This document shows, in pieces, positions 25,016 to 33,747 of a stretch of 39,052 nt of DNA. Source of the stretch: Acidobacteriota bacterium (GTDB lineage: Bacteria; Acidobacteriota; Terriglobia; Terriglobales; Acidobacteriaceae); assembly GCA_019351975.1 (NCBI GenBank), contig JABBOG010000034.1, positions 1 to 39,052 on the forward strand, written 5' to 3'. Both the position numbers and the translations under genes were made by a program. The number at the start of each line of letters is the position of its first letter. Positions within the stretch are counted from its first letter, which is position 1. The notes beneath the pieces are model-generated. The model was not told where the DNA came from. It saw nothing but the letters and a program-made list of their open reading frames with translations, and did not search any database.

Positions 25016-26736
25016 CGGTAACTCTCTTCATCAGCAGTGCTGTCATTAAACTCATAGTTGCTGTCGGGATCCTCAGGATGCTTGAGATCCCATAATGGGC
25101 GCCTACTTCCGACACTAGGAATCTTCGCGAAGTTGTACGCCGGGGGGGGAGAAGTGGTGGTCCATTCCAGCGTCCACGCATCCCAAGGGTCGGCTCCGGC
25201 AATCTCTCCCTTGAAGTAAGAATGGATGAGGTTGTAGACAAAGATCGTAACCCCCACTGCTTGAACGAAAGCGCCGGTTGACACGATCATGTTCCAGATC
25301 ATCCATCCGCGATCTGCCTCGTACGTGTATATGCGACGAGGCATTCCAAGAAGACCTGGGATGTGCATGAAGTCGAAGGTCAGATGGAATCCAATTAAGA
25401 AGAGCCAAAAGTGCCATTTGCCCAATCGTTCACTAAGCATCCGGCCACTCATCTTCGGATACCAATAGTAGAAGGCCGAAAAAATCATGAAGAGGATGGC
25501 ACCTACTAAGACGTAGTGAAAATGCGCTACAACAAAGTACGTGTTGTGAACCTGCCAATCGAAGGGCGCAGACGACAGCATGATGCCAGTTAGTCCCGCG
25601 ATCAGAAACTGGAACAGAAATCCAATCGCAAACATCATTGCGACTGTGAAGCGAATCTGACCACCCCAAAGAGTTGCAAGCCAGTTAAAGATTTTAATTC
25701 CCGTAGGTACGGCAATCGCCATCGTGGCAAGCACGAAAAACGTGTTCGCGTTGGCACCCATGCCGACGGTGAACATGTGGTGAGCCCATACGCTCATACT
25801 GATAAAGCCAATGCCGACAGTCGCCGCCACCATCGCTGGATAGCCAAAGATCGCCTTCCGTGAAAAGACGGGAATGATTTCATTGGCAAAGCCGAACGCG
25901 GGAAGTACCAGTATGTACACCTCGGGATGTCCGAAAATCCAGAAGAAGTGCATCCATAGAACAGCTGATCCCCCAGCTTGCGTATCGAAGAAATGCGAGC
26001 CGAGAAAGCGATCAAAGAGCAACATGATTTGTGCGGCAGTGAGCGGCCCCACTGCGATAAAAACCATAAAAGCCGTCACTAGATACAACCACACCAGCAA
26101 AGGGAGCCGACTCATCTTCATACCAGGACAGCGCATGCTGATAGTAGTCGCAACGATGTTGAGAGATGTACCGATCGTGCCGATACCTGTTAGCAGGAGA
26201 GCGATGATCCAGTAGTCCGTGCTATTGCCGCGTGAAAATGCGGGAGACGTAAGAGGTGCGTACGCAAACCATCCAACATTTGGCGCCGACCCCGCCCCGT
26301 AAAGACCATCACTGCCGATGTAACTGAAATAAAGGAGAATGCCTCCAAATGCCGATATCCAAAAACTGAAGGCATTCAGCCTCGGAAAAGCCATATCACG
26401 AGCACCAATCATGAGAGGCACGAGATAGTTACCTAAGCCGAACAGCAAAGGCATGCCAACAAAAAAGACCATGGTCGTGCCATGCATTGTGAAGAGCCGA
26501 TTGAAAACCTCTGGTGAAACAAAGTCATTATTCGGTACAAATAACTGTATGCGGATGAGGAGCACCTGGAAACCTGCGACCAGCAGAAAAAACAGGGCGA
26601 ACCCCATATACATCAGTCCAATTTTCTTGTGATCGACAGTTGTCACCCAGTCATGCGCGACTTCCAGCCACAGGTGCTTTGGTGGCTTCGGTGCAGTAAG
26701 ATCCACCACTTCCGTTATTGGCGTCTGCGTTGCCAT
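25012..26736 (-). CDS. ctaD: cytochrome c oxidase subunit I
   Basis: The 574-residue catalytic subunit with twelve membrane helices holds haems a and a3 and CuB and reduces oxygen while pumping protons. The active-site helix HFFWIFGHPEVYILVLPAFG contains the cross-linked His-Tyr pair and the glutamate typical of A1-type oxidases. WAHHMFTVG supplies the two further CuB histidines. AHFHYVLVG near the C-terminal third carries haem ligands. The ATG at 26736 has AAGGAA five bases upstream and is preferred over the adjacent GTG. It follows ctaC by 20 bases and is coupled to ctaE. Confidence 0.97.
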   Translation of the reverse strand: MATQTPITEVVDLTAPKPPKHLWLEVAHDWVTTVDHKKIGLMYMGFALFFLLVAGFQVLLIRIQLFVPNNDFVSPEVFNRLFTMHGTTMVFFVGMPLLFGLGNYLVPLMIGARDMAFPRLNAFSFWISAFGGILLYFSYIGSDGLYGAGSAPNVGWFAYAPLTSPAFSRGNSTDYWIIALLLTGIGTIGTSLNIVATTISMRCPGMKMSRLPLLVWLYLVTAFMVFIAVGPLTAAQIMLLFDRFLGSHFFDTQAGGSAVLWMHFFWIFGHPEVYILVLPAFGFANEIIPVFSRKAIFGYPAMVAATVGIGFISMSVWAHHMFTVGMGANANTFFVLATMAIAVPTGIKIFNWLATLWGGQIRFTVAMMFAIGFLFQFLIAGLTGIMLSSAPFDWQVHNTYFVVAHFHYVLVGAILFMIFSAFYYWYPKMSGRMLSERLGKWHFWLFLIGFHLTFDFMHIPGLLGMPRRIYTYEADRGWMIWNMIVSTGAFVQAVGVTIFVYNLIHSYFKGEIAGADPWDAWTLEWTTTSPPPAYNFAKIPSVGSRRPLWDLKHPEDPDSNYEFNDSTADEESYR

Positions 26737-26756
26737 CACAATTCCTTCCTAATCCT

Positions 26757-27788
26757 CTACTTCAATGTTCCAAGATACGCTGTGACTGCATCAAGATCGT
26801 GGTCGTTGAGGTGCATCTCTGGCATGAGGACTCCAGGCTTCAAATATTCAGGGTTCTGAATAAAGTTGTGAAGATTGATCGCGGTGTTTGGAACCGACCC
26901 GGACAAAATGGTATCTCTACTCGCCAGATGCGTAAGATCGGGGCCAAATCGACCCGTGGCTACCGTGCCGCGTATGGTATGGCAGTTGATGCAGGCGTTG
27001 TGCTCGAAAACGTCCCTGCCTTCCTTGACGCTCGGATCCTCAACCGCTGGTTTTTGCTGATTGGCCACCCAAGCAGAGAACGCTTGTGGGCTGTCCGCAT
27101 AAACGCGAATGAGCATCTTTGCGTGTGATGTACCGCAATATTCCGCACACTGCCCTAAATAGATACCCGCAGCTTCGGGATCAAACCACATTTCATTTAC
27201 TTTGTTCGGAATCACGTCCGTCTTCCCCGATAATCGCGGTACCCAGAAGCTGTGGTCGGTATCAGCAGACGACATCGTGAGGTAGGTTGGCATGTGATCT
27301 CTTGGTCCGCTCACAGGAATATGCACTTCATTCGCTGTAACGATCCCTAACTTTGGGTAGCGATACTCCCACCAAAATTGATGGCCGATGACAGAGACGT
27401 TGAGTGCCTCAGACGGCCTTTGCGCGTGTTCTGTCGAATAAACCACACGAGCCGTCGCAAGGAACAGAATCACGACTAACAAGATTGGGATTACTGTCCA
27501 GGACAGTTCAATCTGGTTGCTGCCGTAAATCTGCGGGGGCTCCTGAAAATTCTCGCCACCCGTGGCTGGAGACCTGTAACGAATGAGGGCGTATAGCAGA
27601 AGCCCCGCAACAACTATAAAAATGGCTCCGGTGATCCCGAAAACGAGCATGGACAGACCAAAGATCGAATGCGCAGGCGTAGCAGCAGGTTCAAAGATAT
27701 TCGTTGGGCTATTGAATATCTTCGATTGCGCCGTAGCTAAACCGTACCATCCTTGACTTGCCAACATGATCTCCAGAATTACATTCAT
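26757..27788 (-). CDS. ctaC: cytochrome c oxidase subunit II with fused cytochrome c
   Basis: Subunit II accepts electrons at the binuclear CuA centre. The 343 residues contain two N-terminal hydrophobic stretches (the second, about 44-68, is a clear membrane helix). Next comes the cupredoxin domain with GHQFWWEYRYP and the CuA motif GQCAEYCGTSHAKMLIRV. A C-terminal cytochrome c domain follows with CINCH (in HNACINCHTIRGT) and a distal Met in PGVLMPEMHLND. This domain order defines a caa3-type oxidase. It is the first gene of the operon. No strong ribosome-binding site is seen before the ATG, and the promoter should lie in the region to its right. Confidence 0.96.
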   Translation of the reverse strand: MNVILEIMLASQGWYGLATAQSKIFNSPTNIFEPAATPAHSIFGLSMLVFGITGAIFIVVAGLLLYALIRYRSPATGGENFQEPPQIYGSNQIELSWTVIPILLVVILFLATARVVYSTEHAQRPSEALNVSVIGHQFWWEYRYPKLGIVTANEVHIPVSGPRDHMPTYLTMSSADTDHSFWVPRLSGKTDVIPNKVNEMWFDPEAAGIYLGQCAEYCGTSHAKMLIRVYADSPQAFSAWVANQQKPAVEDPSVKEGRDVFEHNACINCHTIRGTVATGRFGPDLTHLASRDTILSGSVPNTAINLHNFIQNPEYLKPGVLMPEMHLNDHDLDAVTAYLGTLK

Positions 27789-28550
27789 ATCTAGGTTTAG
27801 GTCACATTTAAAAGCTATATCGCGTCACTGCAACAGGATGCGTTCTAGATAACTTCAATACCTCCGCTACACCACAAAAAGACCAGTACACGTTCAAGAT
27901 GTAGATGGTACCCATGTATTATCGTTATTCAAGCTAAAAACCTCAGACTAGCCAGTATTGCAATGGCACGCCTATTGCAAACATATACCGGAATACTGCC
28001 TACTGCATCAGGCATTGCTACTTCGCGCGCGATTAGCGATTCAGGATTCTCCCTAGCTCGTCTCCAAACAGAAATCCAATTCTGCTACTCCTCCTCAATC
28101 GAAAATAACCGGTAAACCGGAGTTGGCGGCGTCTTTACCTCAATCACTATCTTCACCTTTAAATGCTGAACTTGAAGCACTTATCCTTGCTGGACTATTT
28201 GGTGTTTATCGTCACGCTTCGCTGAGAAATAGGAGCATTTTTAGACCTTCCTCCCAGCCCTCGCGGCTAACTTCTCACCGCACCCGAATACGGATACCAG
28301 TTAAACCAACAACGAAAGTGGCCGCTACACCATGCGGTGCGACCGCAGAAAGCGATATCGCGTCTCCGTCCCCTCTCAGACGCCGCTGCTGAACCCACAG
28401 TTTTCAAGGACTCCATAGGACGGGCCCCGAGCAGCAGAACAAAGGTTCCTGTAGCTCCGCACGACTGACGTGGCCGCATCGGCTCTCGGTTGCTCTGGAA
28501 TCAGGCGAGGGCAGCGCCAGCTTCGCGCAGCATCGCAATGAAGGGGATTT
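27789..28550. other. gene-free region upstream of respiratory operon
   Basis: About 760 bases between ctaC and the tRNA-Glu gene. It is less GC-rich than most of the window near ctaC and must contain the operon's promoter, but I could not identify convincing -35/-10 boxes. Short open frames at 28.1-28.5 kb show no family features and no ribosome-binding site. No integrase, transposase or duplicated tRNA end was recognised. Confidence 0.6.
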
Positions 28551-28627
28551 TGGTAGCGTTACCGGGGCTCGAACCCGGACTCTTCGCCTTGAGAGGGCGA
28601 CGTGTTAACCAGTTACACCATAACGCC
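28551..28627 (-). tRNA. tRNA-Glu (anticodon CTC)
   Basis: The reverse complement folds into a complete 77-base cloverleaf. The acceptor stem is GGCGTTA with TAACGCT, including one G-T first pair. The D stem is GTGT/ACAC and the anticodon stem is TCGCC/GGCGA with loop CTCTCAA. The variable region is AGAGT, and the T stem is CCGGG/CCCGG with loop TTCGAGC. The CCA end is encoded. Anticodon CTC reads GAG. The 3' end faces the respiratory operon. Confidence 0.96.
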
Positions 28628-28660
28628 ACACCACGGACGTGGTCTCAGTGCGACTTCACA

Positions 28661-28666
28661 AGTATA
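28661..28666 (-). promoter_or_regulatory. likely -10 box of tRNA-Glu
   Basis: On the minus strand TATACT lies 33 bases upstream of the tRNA 5' end and matches five of six consensus bases. The -35 region (TTCTTT with a 17-base spacer) is weak. Confidence 0.4.
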
Positions 28667-28717
28667 GCAAAGTCCGCCGCCATAAAGAAGGCTCGGATCT
28701 CCTCAAAGCTTATGCGC

Positions 28718-29494
28718 CTACTGGTTCACCCCGCTCGCCAGAAACCCTCCATCCACCACTAAAATCTCTCCAGTGACAAACGAACTCGCATCGGACGCCA
28801 GGTAGATTGCTGCGCCGACCAGCTCCTCCGTCTTTCCGAACCGGTTCATCGGCGTCCGCATCCGCAGTTCTTTACCGCGCTCACTCTCGTCCAGCAGCTT
28901 CTGGTTCAGGGCCGTCCGAAACACACCCGGGGCGATCGCGTTTACCGTAACGCCCTGCGCGCTCCACTCCACCGCCAGAGACTTCGTCAGCGCACCCACC
29001 GCAGCCTTCGAGCATGCATACGCGGTCACCTCCTTCAAACTCACAAACGTATTCAGCGAAGCAATATTGATAATTCGCCCATACCCACGCTCCAGCATAT
29101 GCTTGCCAAAGATTTGGCACGCCCGCAGCGTCCCCATAACGTTTGTATCCATGATCGACTGCCACTCGTCCTCTGGAAAATCCACCGTCGGTGCCCGCTT
29201 GATCTTCCCCGCACAATTGATCAGGATGTCCACCTTTCCAAAAGTCTTCAGCGTCTCCACGAAGACTCGCTCCACACTCGCCCTATCACCCACGTCTGAA
29301 GCCACCCTCAGCGCCCGCCGCCCGGTCGCCTCAATCGCCTTCGCCGCATCTTCCACCTGCTCCGCTCTGCGACTGGTCGCCACAACGTCAGCACCAGCCT
29401 CCGCCAGTCCAATCGCTATCGCCAACCCAATCCCCGACGTGCCGCCTACAACGACTGCCGTCTTCCCACTCAAATCAAACAACTTCGTCGCCAT
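28718..29494 (-). CDS. SDR-family oxidoreductase, hexuronate pathway type
   Basis: A 258-residue classical short-chain dehydrogenase of the gluconate 5-dehydrogenase/KduD-like branch. The cofactor loop is GGTSGIG (about 15-21), followed by NCAG, the catalytic Ser in NIASLNTF and the YACSK catalytic Tyr-x3-Lys. LVVDGGFLASGVNQ is a normal C-terminus. In this operon it probably reduces a keto-uronate (for example fructuronate to mannonate) or acts on 2-keto-3-deoxygluconate. Context suggests the pathway, but sequence alone does not fix the substrate. AGGAG is better spaced for the second of two adjacent ATGs (29494). It is the last gene of the pectin operon, eight to eleven bases after gntK. Confidence 0.88.
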   Translation of the reverse strand: MATKLFDLSGKTAVVVGGTSGIGLAIAIGLAEAGADVVATSRRAEQVEDAAKAIEATGRRALRVASDVGDRASVERVFVETLKTFGKVDILINCAGKIKRAPTVDFPEDEWQSIMDTNVMGTLRACQIFGKHMLERGYGRIINIASLNTFVSLKEVTAYACSKAAVGALTKSLAVEWSAQGVTVNAIAPGVFRTALNQKLLDESERGKELRMRTPMNRFGKTEELVGAAIYLASDASSFVTGEILVVDGGFLASGVNQ

Positions 29495-29505
29495 CATCTC
29501 TCCTA

Positions 29506-29997
29506 TTACATTCCAAGTTTTCGCAAGACCTCATCCACAACCTCTTTCGGCGTCTGATCGTTCAGTACGCGCAACGCATCCGCTGGCCGCTCCAGCGTCG
29601 CAAACTGGCTATCCAGCAGCTTCGGATTCATATAGTGGTCCCGCCGCTCCGACAGCCGCGCTGCAATCAACTCCTTCGATCCATCCAGCAGCACAAACCT
29701 GACAGCACCCTCCGTCATCCCACGCACCAGTGTCTTCCTGTACGCGTCCTTCAACGCCGAGCACGCCAGCACGCCCGATCCATCGCCCGCCGCCCATTCG
29801 TACATCAACGCATTCAGCGTCTCCAGCCACGGCTCCCGGTCCGTATCATTCAGCGGATGCCCTGCCGCCATCTTCGCCTTGTTCGCCGCCGAATGATAAT
29901 CATCGGCGTCCGCGAAGACAGTGTGCATACGCTCCGCCAGTAGCGTTCCAATCGTCGTCTTCCCCGATCCCGAGACACCCATCAACACAACAATCAT
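29506..29997 (-). CDS. gntK: gluconokinase-type sugar acid kinase
   Basis: A 163-residue kinase of the GntK family, which phosphorylates gluconate to 6-phosphogluconate. The P-loop is GVSGSGKTTIG (about 8-18), followed by FADADDYHSAANKAKMAAGHPLND (substrate-site region) and ACSALKDAYRKTLVRG. Length is typical. The ATG has AGGA about seven bases upstream and starts nine bases after uxaE. In a galacturonate operon its substrate could be gluconate or a related sugar acid, and a role on KDG cannot be excluded. Similar kinases occur next to uxaE in other bacteria. Confidence 0.9.
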   Translation of the reverse strand: MIVVLMGVSGSGKTTIGTLLAERMHTVFADADDYHSAANKAKMAAGHPLNDTDREPWLETLNALMYEWAAGDGSGVLACSALKDAYRKTLVRGMTEGAVRFVLLDGSKELIAARLSERRDHYMNPKLLDSQFATLERPADALRVLNDQTPKEVVDEVLRKLGM

Positions 29998-30006
29998 GTC
30001 CCTATC

Positions 30007-31269
30007 CTACAAACCTACAAAGATAGGTTTGATGTGCCGCTCATATAGATTTGTCGTCACGTTCTTGGCAACGGTCTCCTCGTTCTCCTCCAACGCATTC
30101 AAATACCGTGGCCCCATCTTCGCCGCCACCTTAAATCCAACATGCAGCAACTGCCGAAAGCTTGGGTTGTACGCTGTATTCCTCTGGTCGTGCCGCAGCG
30201 CCGACGTATACTGCTCGCTCGTCCACATGTCTGCCACGTGCGGCTTCGGCAGCTTCGCATAGTCGATATCGATCACCGCCGCATACGGCTTGCACAGCTC
30301 CTCCACATGCGCAAACGCCTCGCGATACACCTCTTTCGCGATCTCCAGTCCACTGCCTCCGGCCTCAGCCAGCCCAATCAACTCTTCCAACCACGTCGTC
30401 CCCGCAGTCTTCACATGAACGCCCGCGTCAAACTTCTTCACCGCGCTCCGAATCGCCTCATAGATCGAAAACTTGTCCGACCCCGAGTGCACGCTCAGCT
30501 TTAAATTTTTCTGCATCCCGTAACGGCTTACCGCAAACGCAATCGTCGCCAGGTCCTCCTCAAACTCCTTCCCAAACAGCGCAACATCGCCCACATAATC
30601 CACGCCCTTATTGAACCGCCCCGTAAACTTCGGAGCAATCGTCTGGATCGGAATCTTCTCATCCGCAATCGCCGCGAGAATGATCAGCAGCTCCACCGGC
30701 GTCTGCGGTGAATCCGTCTCGTCCATCGAAATCTCAGGCACAAACGTTCCTGCGCCCTTGCGCTCCACCAGAAGCCGATAGATCTTCCCAGCGTCCTGCA
30801 CCGCCGCCAGAAACTTGTTTGCAACGCCCTTCACAAATGCCGCGTCCGTCATAAACGGCTTCTCAATCCGCGGTATGCGCACCTCGCCCACCAACTCCGG
30901 ATGCCGCGCCAAAAACGCGTCTACATCCTCCGACTTCGCCGCCTTCCCAATCTCCTCAGCCACATCCAGCGTAAAAAAATTGCACGGCTCCAGAAACCGC
31001 TCCACCGTCTTCAGCGTGATGTGATCGGCATCCACAAAGTACGGCTCCCTCCATCCCAGCGCCTTCACCGCAGCATCCGCCGCCGCGCGCGTCTGGCTTG
31101 GTTCGGTGCCGATAATCGTATGCTCACGATTACTCTTGTTCCACACCGGCACTACCTCAACACCAGCCTCCGCAGCCTTCATGCATGCCTTCAACTGCGC
31201 CTTCGCCTGATGCGCAAACCTGTCTCCAACCCCGACTGAGTACTTCGGCAACATCAACATCTCCCCCAT
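30007..31269 (-). CDS. uxaE: tagaturonate epimerase
   Basis: UxaE converts tagaturonate to fructuronate, letting galacturonate feed into the glucuronate branch without tagaturonate reductase and altronate dehydratase. The 420-residue protein opens with LPKYSVGVGDRFAHQAKAQL and contains PVWNKSNREHTIIG, YFVDADHITLKTV and LSVHSGSDKFSIYEAI, which I recognise as the family's conserved stretches. The ATG at 31269 has AGAGGA upstream and avoids overlap with the pectinesterase gene. An in-frame ATG at 31404 would add 45 residues of unlike sequence. The 94-base gap to the pectinesterase is the widest in the operon. Confidence 0.87.
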   Translation of the reverse strand: MGEMLMLPKYSVGVGDRFAHQAKAQLKACMKAAEAGVEVVPVWNKSNREHTIIGTEPSQTRAAADAAVKALGWREPYFVDADHITLKTVERFLEPCNFFTLDVAEEIGKAAKSEDVDAFLARHPELVGEVRIPRIEKPFMTDAAFVKGVANKFLAAVQDAGKIYRLLVERKGAGTFVPEISMDETDSPQTPVELLIILAAIADEKIPIQTIAPKFTGRFNKGVDYVGDVALFGKEFEEDLATIAFAVSRYGMQKNLKLSVHSGSDKFSIYEAIRSAVKKFDAGVHVKTAGTTWLEELIGLAEAGGSGLEIAKEVYREAFAHVEELCKPYAAVIDIDYAKLPKPHVADMWTSEQYTSALRHDQRNTAYNPSFRQLLHVGFKVAAKMGPRYLNALEENEETVAKNVTTNLYERHIKPIFVGL

Positions 31270-31363
31270 CTCTGATCCTCTTTCTTTCTTGGTCTCTTCC
31301 TTTACTTCTACTTCAAAGACCCCTTCCTCACGCAAAACACTCACCAACCATGCACAACTTTCT

Positions 31364-32356
31364 TCACGGCAACTTCGCAGCCTCCGCAACTGCGTTCCAA
31401 TCATCCGATCCCGCTAGGAACTGTCCCGGCGCAAAGGCCGCCGCCTCTGCCCCCGTCAATTCGTGCGATCCCTTCAAAAACGTCTGCATTCTCGCGCCAG
31501 GACCCGTCAGTTCTCGCTCACCGTAGAACGCATCCTGTAGCGTCTCACCCTTCTTCCACGGCGACCAGCCTTGCGGGCTCAAACTCTCGGGCATCCACGA
31601 CGACAAAAACACCACCCGTGAATACGCACGCCAAGGACGTCCGAGATAAAAAAACTTTCCGTCCATCTCCGCTGCCGTCACCTTCGCATGCCGAAACACA
31701 TATCCCGTCGTCTGCTCCGATGACGTCCGCGACTGCGCCGTCAAATACCCTGGCCGAATAATGTGAATCTCGTCGTCATCAAACACCGCCGTAGCGTTCC
31801 CGAAGATGAAATCCACCCCACCCTCGATATACGAATCAACGTAATACTGCCGTCCGTAATCCGCAAACAACGTATCCTGGTCCCCGAGAAATCGGCACTT
31901 CTTGAACACCGACCGATCCGACCGCACCGCAATGGCCACAGCCTGTCCCGTGTTCCCCGCCGTATTCTCGAACGTCACATTGTCCGCCTCAAACGCTGCA
32001 CCATAAACCTCCACCGTAGAAGAGAAAAACGTCCCGCCAGCGCTCTTCGCATTCTGCGAAGCTGTAATCACCACGTCCTCCGGCTTCGACCCCATCCCGA
32101 CCACCGTCGTTCGCGGCCGGTTCTGAGTCACAATTACCCTCTCCCGATACACCCCCGGAGCTATTTCTAGATACAACCTTCCCTCAGGCCCAGGCTGCGG
32201 AGCATGGTCAAGCGCCATCTGGATCGTCGGAAAATCATTTGTACTCGCCGTCGTTCCCTTCGAGTCCGGCGACACGCGAACATGTACGTCCTGCCCACGC
32301 ATCACGGTCCCTCCAGCCAACGTCACCGCGACGATCAAACTCATCCGCATCCGCAT
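31364..32356 (-). CDS. secreted pectinesterase (CE8)
   Basis: Removes methyl esters from pectin so that polygalacturonase can cut it. The 330 residues begin with a signal peptide (MSLIVAVTLAGGTVMRGQ) and continue as the right-handed beta-helix of family CE8. Catalytic features are GDQDTLFADYGRQYYVDSYI (Asp161), VDFIFGNATAVF (Asp182) and YLGRPWR (substrate arginine). FPTIQMALDHAP is the usual opening. It starts 11 bases after the polygalacturonase stop, so the two are co-transcribed. Confidence 0.94.
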   Translation of the reverse strand: MRMRMSLIVAVTLAGGTVMRGQDVHVRVSPDSKGTTASTNDFPTIQMALDHAPQPGPEGRLYLEIAPGVYRERVIVTQNRPRTTVVGMGSKPEDVVITASQNAKSAGGTFFSSTVEVYGAAFEADNVTFENTAGNTGQAVAIAVRSDRSVFKKCRFLGDQDTLFADYGRQYYVDSYIEGGVDFIFGNATAVFDDDEIHIIRPGYLTAQSRTSSEQTTGYVFRHAKVTAAEMDGKFFYLGRPWRAYSRVVFLSSWMPESLSPQGWSPWKKGETLQDAFYGERELTGPGARMQTFLKGSHELTGAEAAAFAPGQFLAGSDDWNAVAEAAKLP

Positions 32357-32367
32357 CTTTGCCCCCG

Positions 32368-33606
32368 CTACTGCTGCTTCAACCCAACAACACCATCGCC
32401 TACCTGTATATCCTGTCCCTGGCTGGCCTTCACCGTAAAGTTCTTCGCCGTCACGTCTGCATATTGCACGACAGCGCCCTTCACACCCTGCAAGTGCACA
32501 TTCGTCAGCGTCAAACTGCGTATCGGCGACTCCGGTAGCCCAACAATAACCGCTGCCTGCCGCGCTCCCGTCGCCGTCACGTTCTCAATCGTTATATTGT
32601 GAAAGAACGGTGTAAGCCGCTGCACTTTCTCTTCTGTAATCGTCTCCGGCACCTTCGGATAAAACTCGCTCAGCAGTATCGGCGTCCGCACATCCGTCAT
32701 CGTCATATCGCGAAACACAAAGTCTCCAATATCCGCATTGCCGCGGTCACGATTCGACTTCACCCGAATCCCCTGGTCCGTTCCCTTGAACGTAATCCGC
32801 TCCGCCCGCACATGCTGCACTCCCCCAGCAATCTCACTTCCAATCGACAACCCGTGCCCGCGCAGAAAGGTGCAGTCCGTAATCACAATATTCCTCGACG
32901 GCGCGTCAGGCCCTGGCGACCCCGGCTGCCCGCTCTTGATCGCAATATTGTCATCCCCCGTATCAATCGTCACATGCTCAATCTTGATGTTAGACGACGA
33001 AAACGGGTCAATACCGTCCGTATTATGCGAGCCCACCGCTCCCAGCACCTGCATATTCCTGAACGTCAAATCATCCGAGTAATACGGCACAATCTGCCAC
33101 ATCGGCGAGTCCTTCGCCGTAATATCCTCCATCAAAATATGCTTCGAGTGATCGAACACAACGAGGCGCGGCCTCGGTTCTAATGGCTTTGGCCACCACG
33201 AAGCACCGCGACCGTCAATCGTGCCGCCACCGTCAATCGTGATGTCCTCTGCATTGGTCGCCGTAATCAGCGCCTGCTTGCCTTTGTCCTTGAACTCTTC
33301 CTTGTCAGGATAATCCGCATGGTCCGTGCTTCCCGCAAGCGTGCTTCCCTTCCCAATCGACAGCGTGATGTGGCTCTTCAGCATCAGCGGTGCCGTGACA
33401 AAAACCGAATCTCCATCCAGCACCACCGTTCCGCCGCCCTTCGCCGCGCAATCGTCAATCGCCTTCTGGATCGCCGTCGTATCCTTCGTCACGCCATCGC
33501 CCTTCGCGCCATAGTGCCGCACATTGCACATCGTCGCCGCATGCCCATACAACGGCAGCAGCACGCATCCGGAAAGCATCAGCACCGTGCACATCGCGAA
33601 CTTCAT
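32368..33606 (-). CDS. secreted polygalacturonase (GH28)
   Basis: Hydrolyses alpha-1,4-galacturonosyl bonds of demethylated pectin. The 412 residues begin with a signal peptide (MKFAMCTVLMLSGCVLLPLYGHA) and the GH28 opening VRHYGAKGDGVTKDTTAIQKAIDDC. The active-site motifs are all present: NTDGIDPF, DTGDDNIAIKSG, GHGLSIGSE and IRVKSNRDRG. The ATG at 33606 is chosen for the intact signal peptide, with AAGGGA upstream, and an in-frame ATG at 33639 has no ribosome-binding site. It is the first gene of the operon and lies directly behind the promoter/operator at 33649-33700. Confidence 0.95.
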   Translation of the reverse strand: MKFAMCTVLMLSGCVLLPLYGHAATMCNVRHYGAKGDGVTKDTTAIQKAIDDCAAKGGGTVVLDGDSVFVTAPLMLKSHITLSIGKGSTLAGSTDHADYPDKEEFKDKGKQALITATNAEDITIDGGGTIDGRGASWWPKPLEPRPRLVVFDHSKHILMEDITAKDSPMWQIVPYYSDDLTFRNMQVLGAVGSHNTDGIDPFSSSNIKIEHVTIDTGDDNIAIKSGQPGSPGPDAPSRNIVITDCTFLRGHGLSIGSEIAGGVQHVRAERITFKGTDQGIRVKSNRDRGNADIGDFVFRDMTMTDVRTPILLSEFYPKVPETITEEKVQRLTPFFHNITIENVTATGARQAAVIVGLPESPIRSLTLTNVHLQGVKGAVVQYADVTAKNFTVKASQGQDIQVGDGVVGLKQQ

Positions 33607-33648
33607 AGGTCCATCCCTTACTCGCACAAATGTGTGCAATTCATTTTT

Positions 33649-33660
33649 GGCAACGTTGCC
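33649..33660. promoter_or_regulatory. putative LacI-family operator at the pectin operon
   Basis: GGCAACGTTGCC is a perfect 12-base palindrome with a central CpG, the form preferred by LacI-family repressors. It begins 10 bases downstream of the -10 box of the minus-strand promoter, at about +4 to +15, where a bound repressor would block transcription. It is also 88 bases upstream of the regulator's own start, so autoregulation is possible. Confidence 0.7.
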
Positions 33661-33670
33661 GCGCCACAGG

Positions 33671-33700
33671 ATGCTAGCAAGCCGCGCTAATCTGCGTCAA
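33671..33700 (-). promoter_or_regulatory. sigma70-type promoter of the pectin operon
   Basis: Read on the minus strand: TTGACG (33700-33695), an 18-base spacer, TAGCAT (33676-33671). The -35 box matches five of six consensus bases and the -10 box four of six. The predicted start is near 33664, giving a leader of about 58 bases before the polygalacturonase ATG. Confidence 0.65.
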
Positions 33701-33747
33701 CAACTTATTTCGCAGGCCTTCCATTGCCTCTGTTACCATCACTCTGC

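Noticed and set aside
28123-28392. Possible 89-residue gene in the gap before tRNA-Glu
   Set aside because: No ribosome-binding site, no recognisable domain, low-complexity serine/arginine composition; it looks like a chance open frame.
19557-28627. Integrative element with attachment sites at tRNA-Glu
   Set aside because: No integrase gene was found, and the tRNA 3' end sequence is not repeated in 19557-19731. Only the composition and tRNA orientation remain, reported as a weaker finding.
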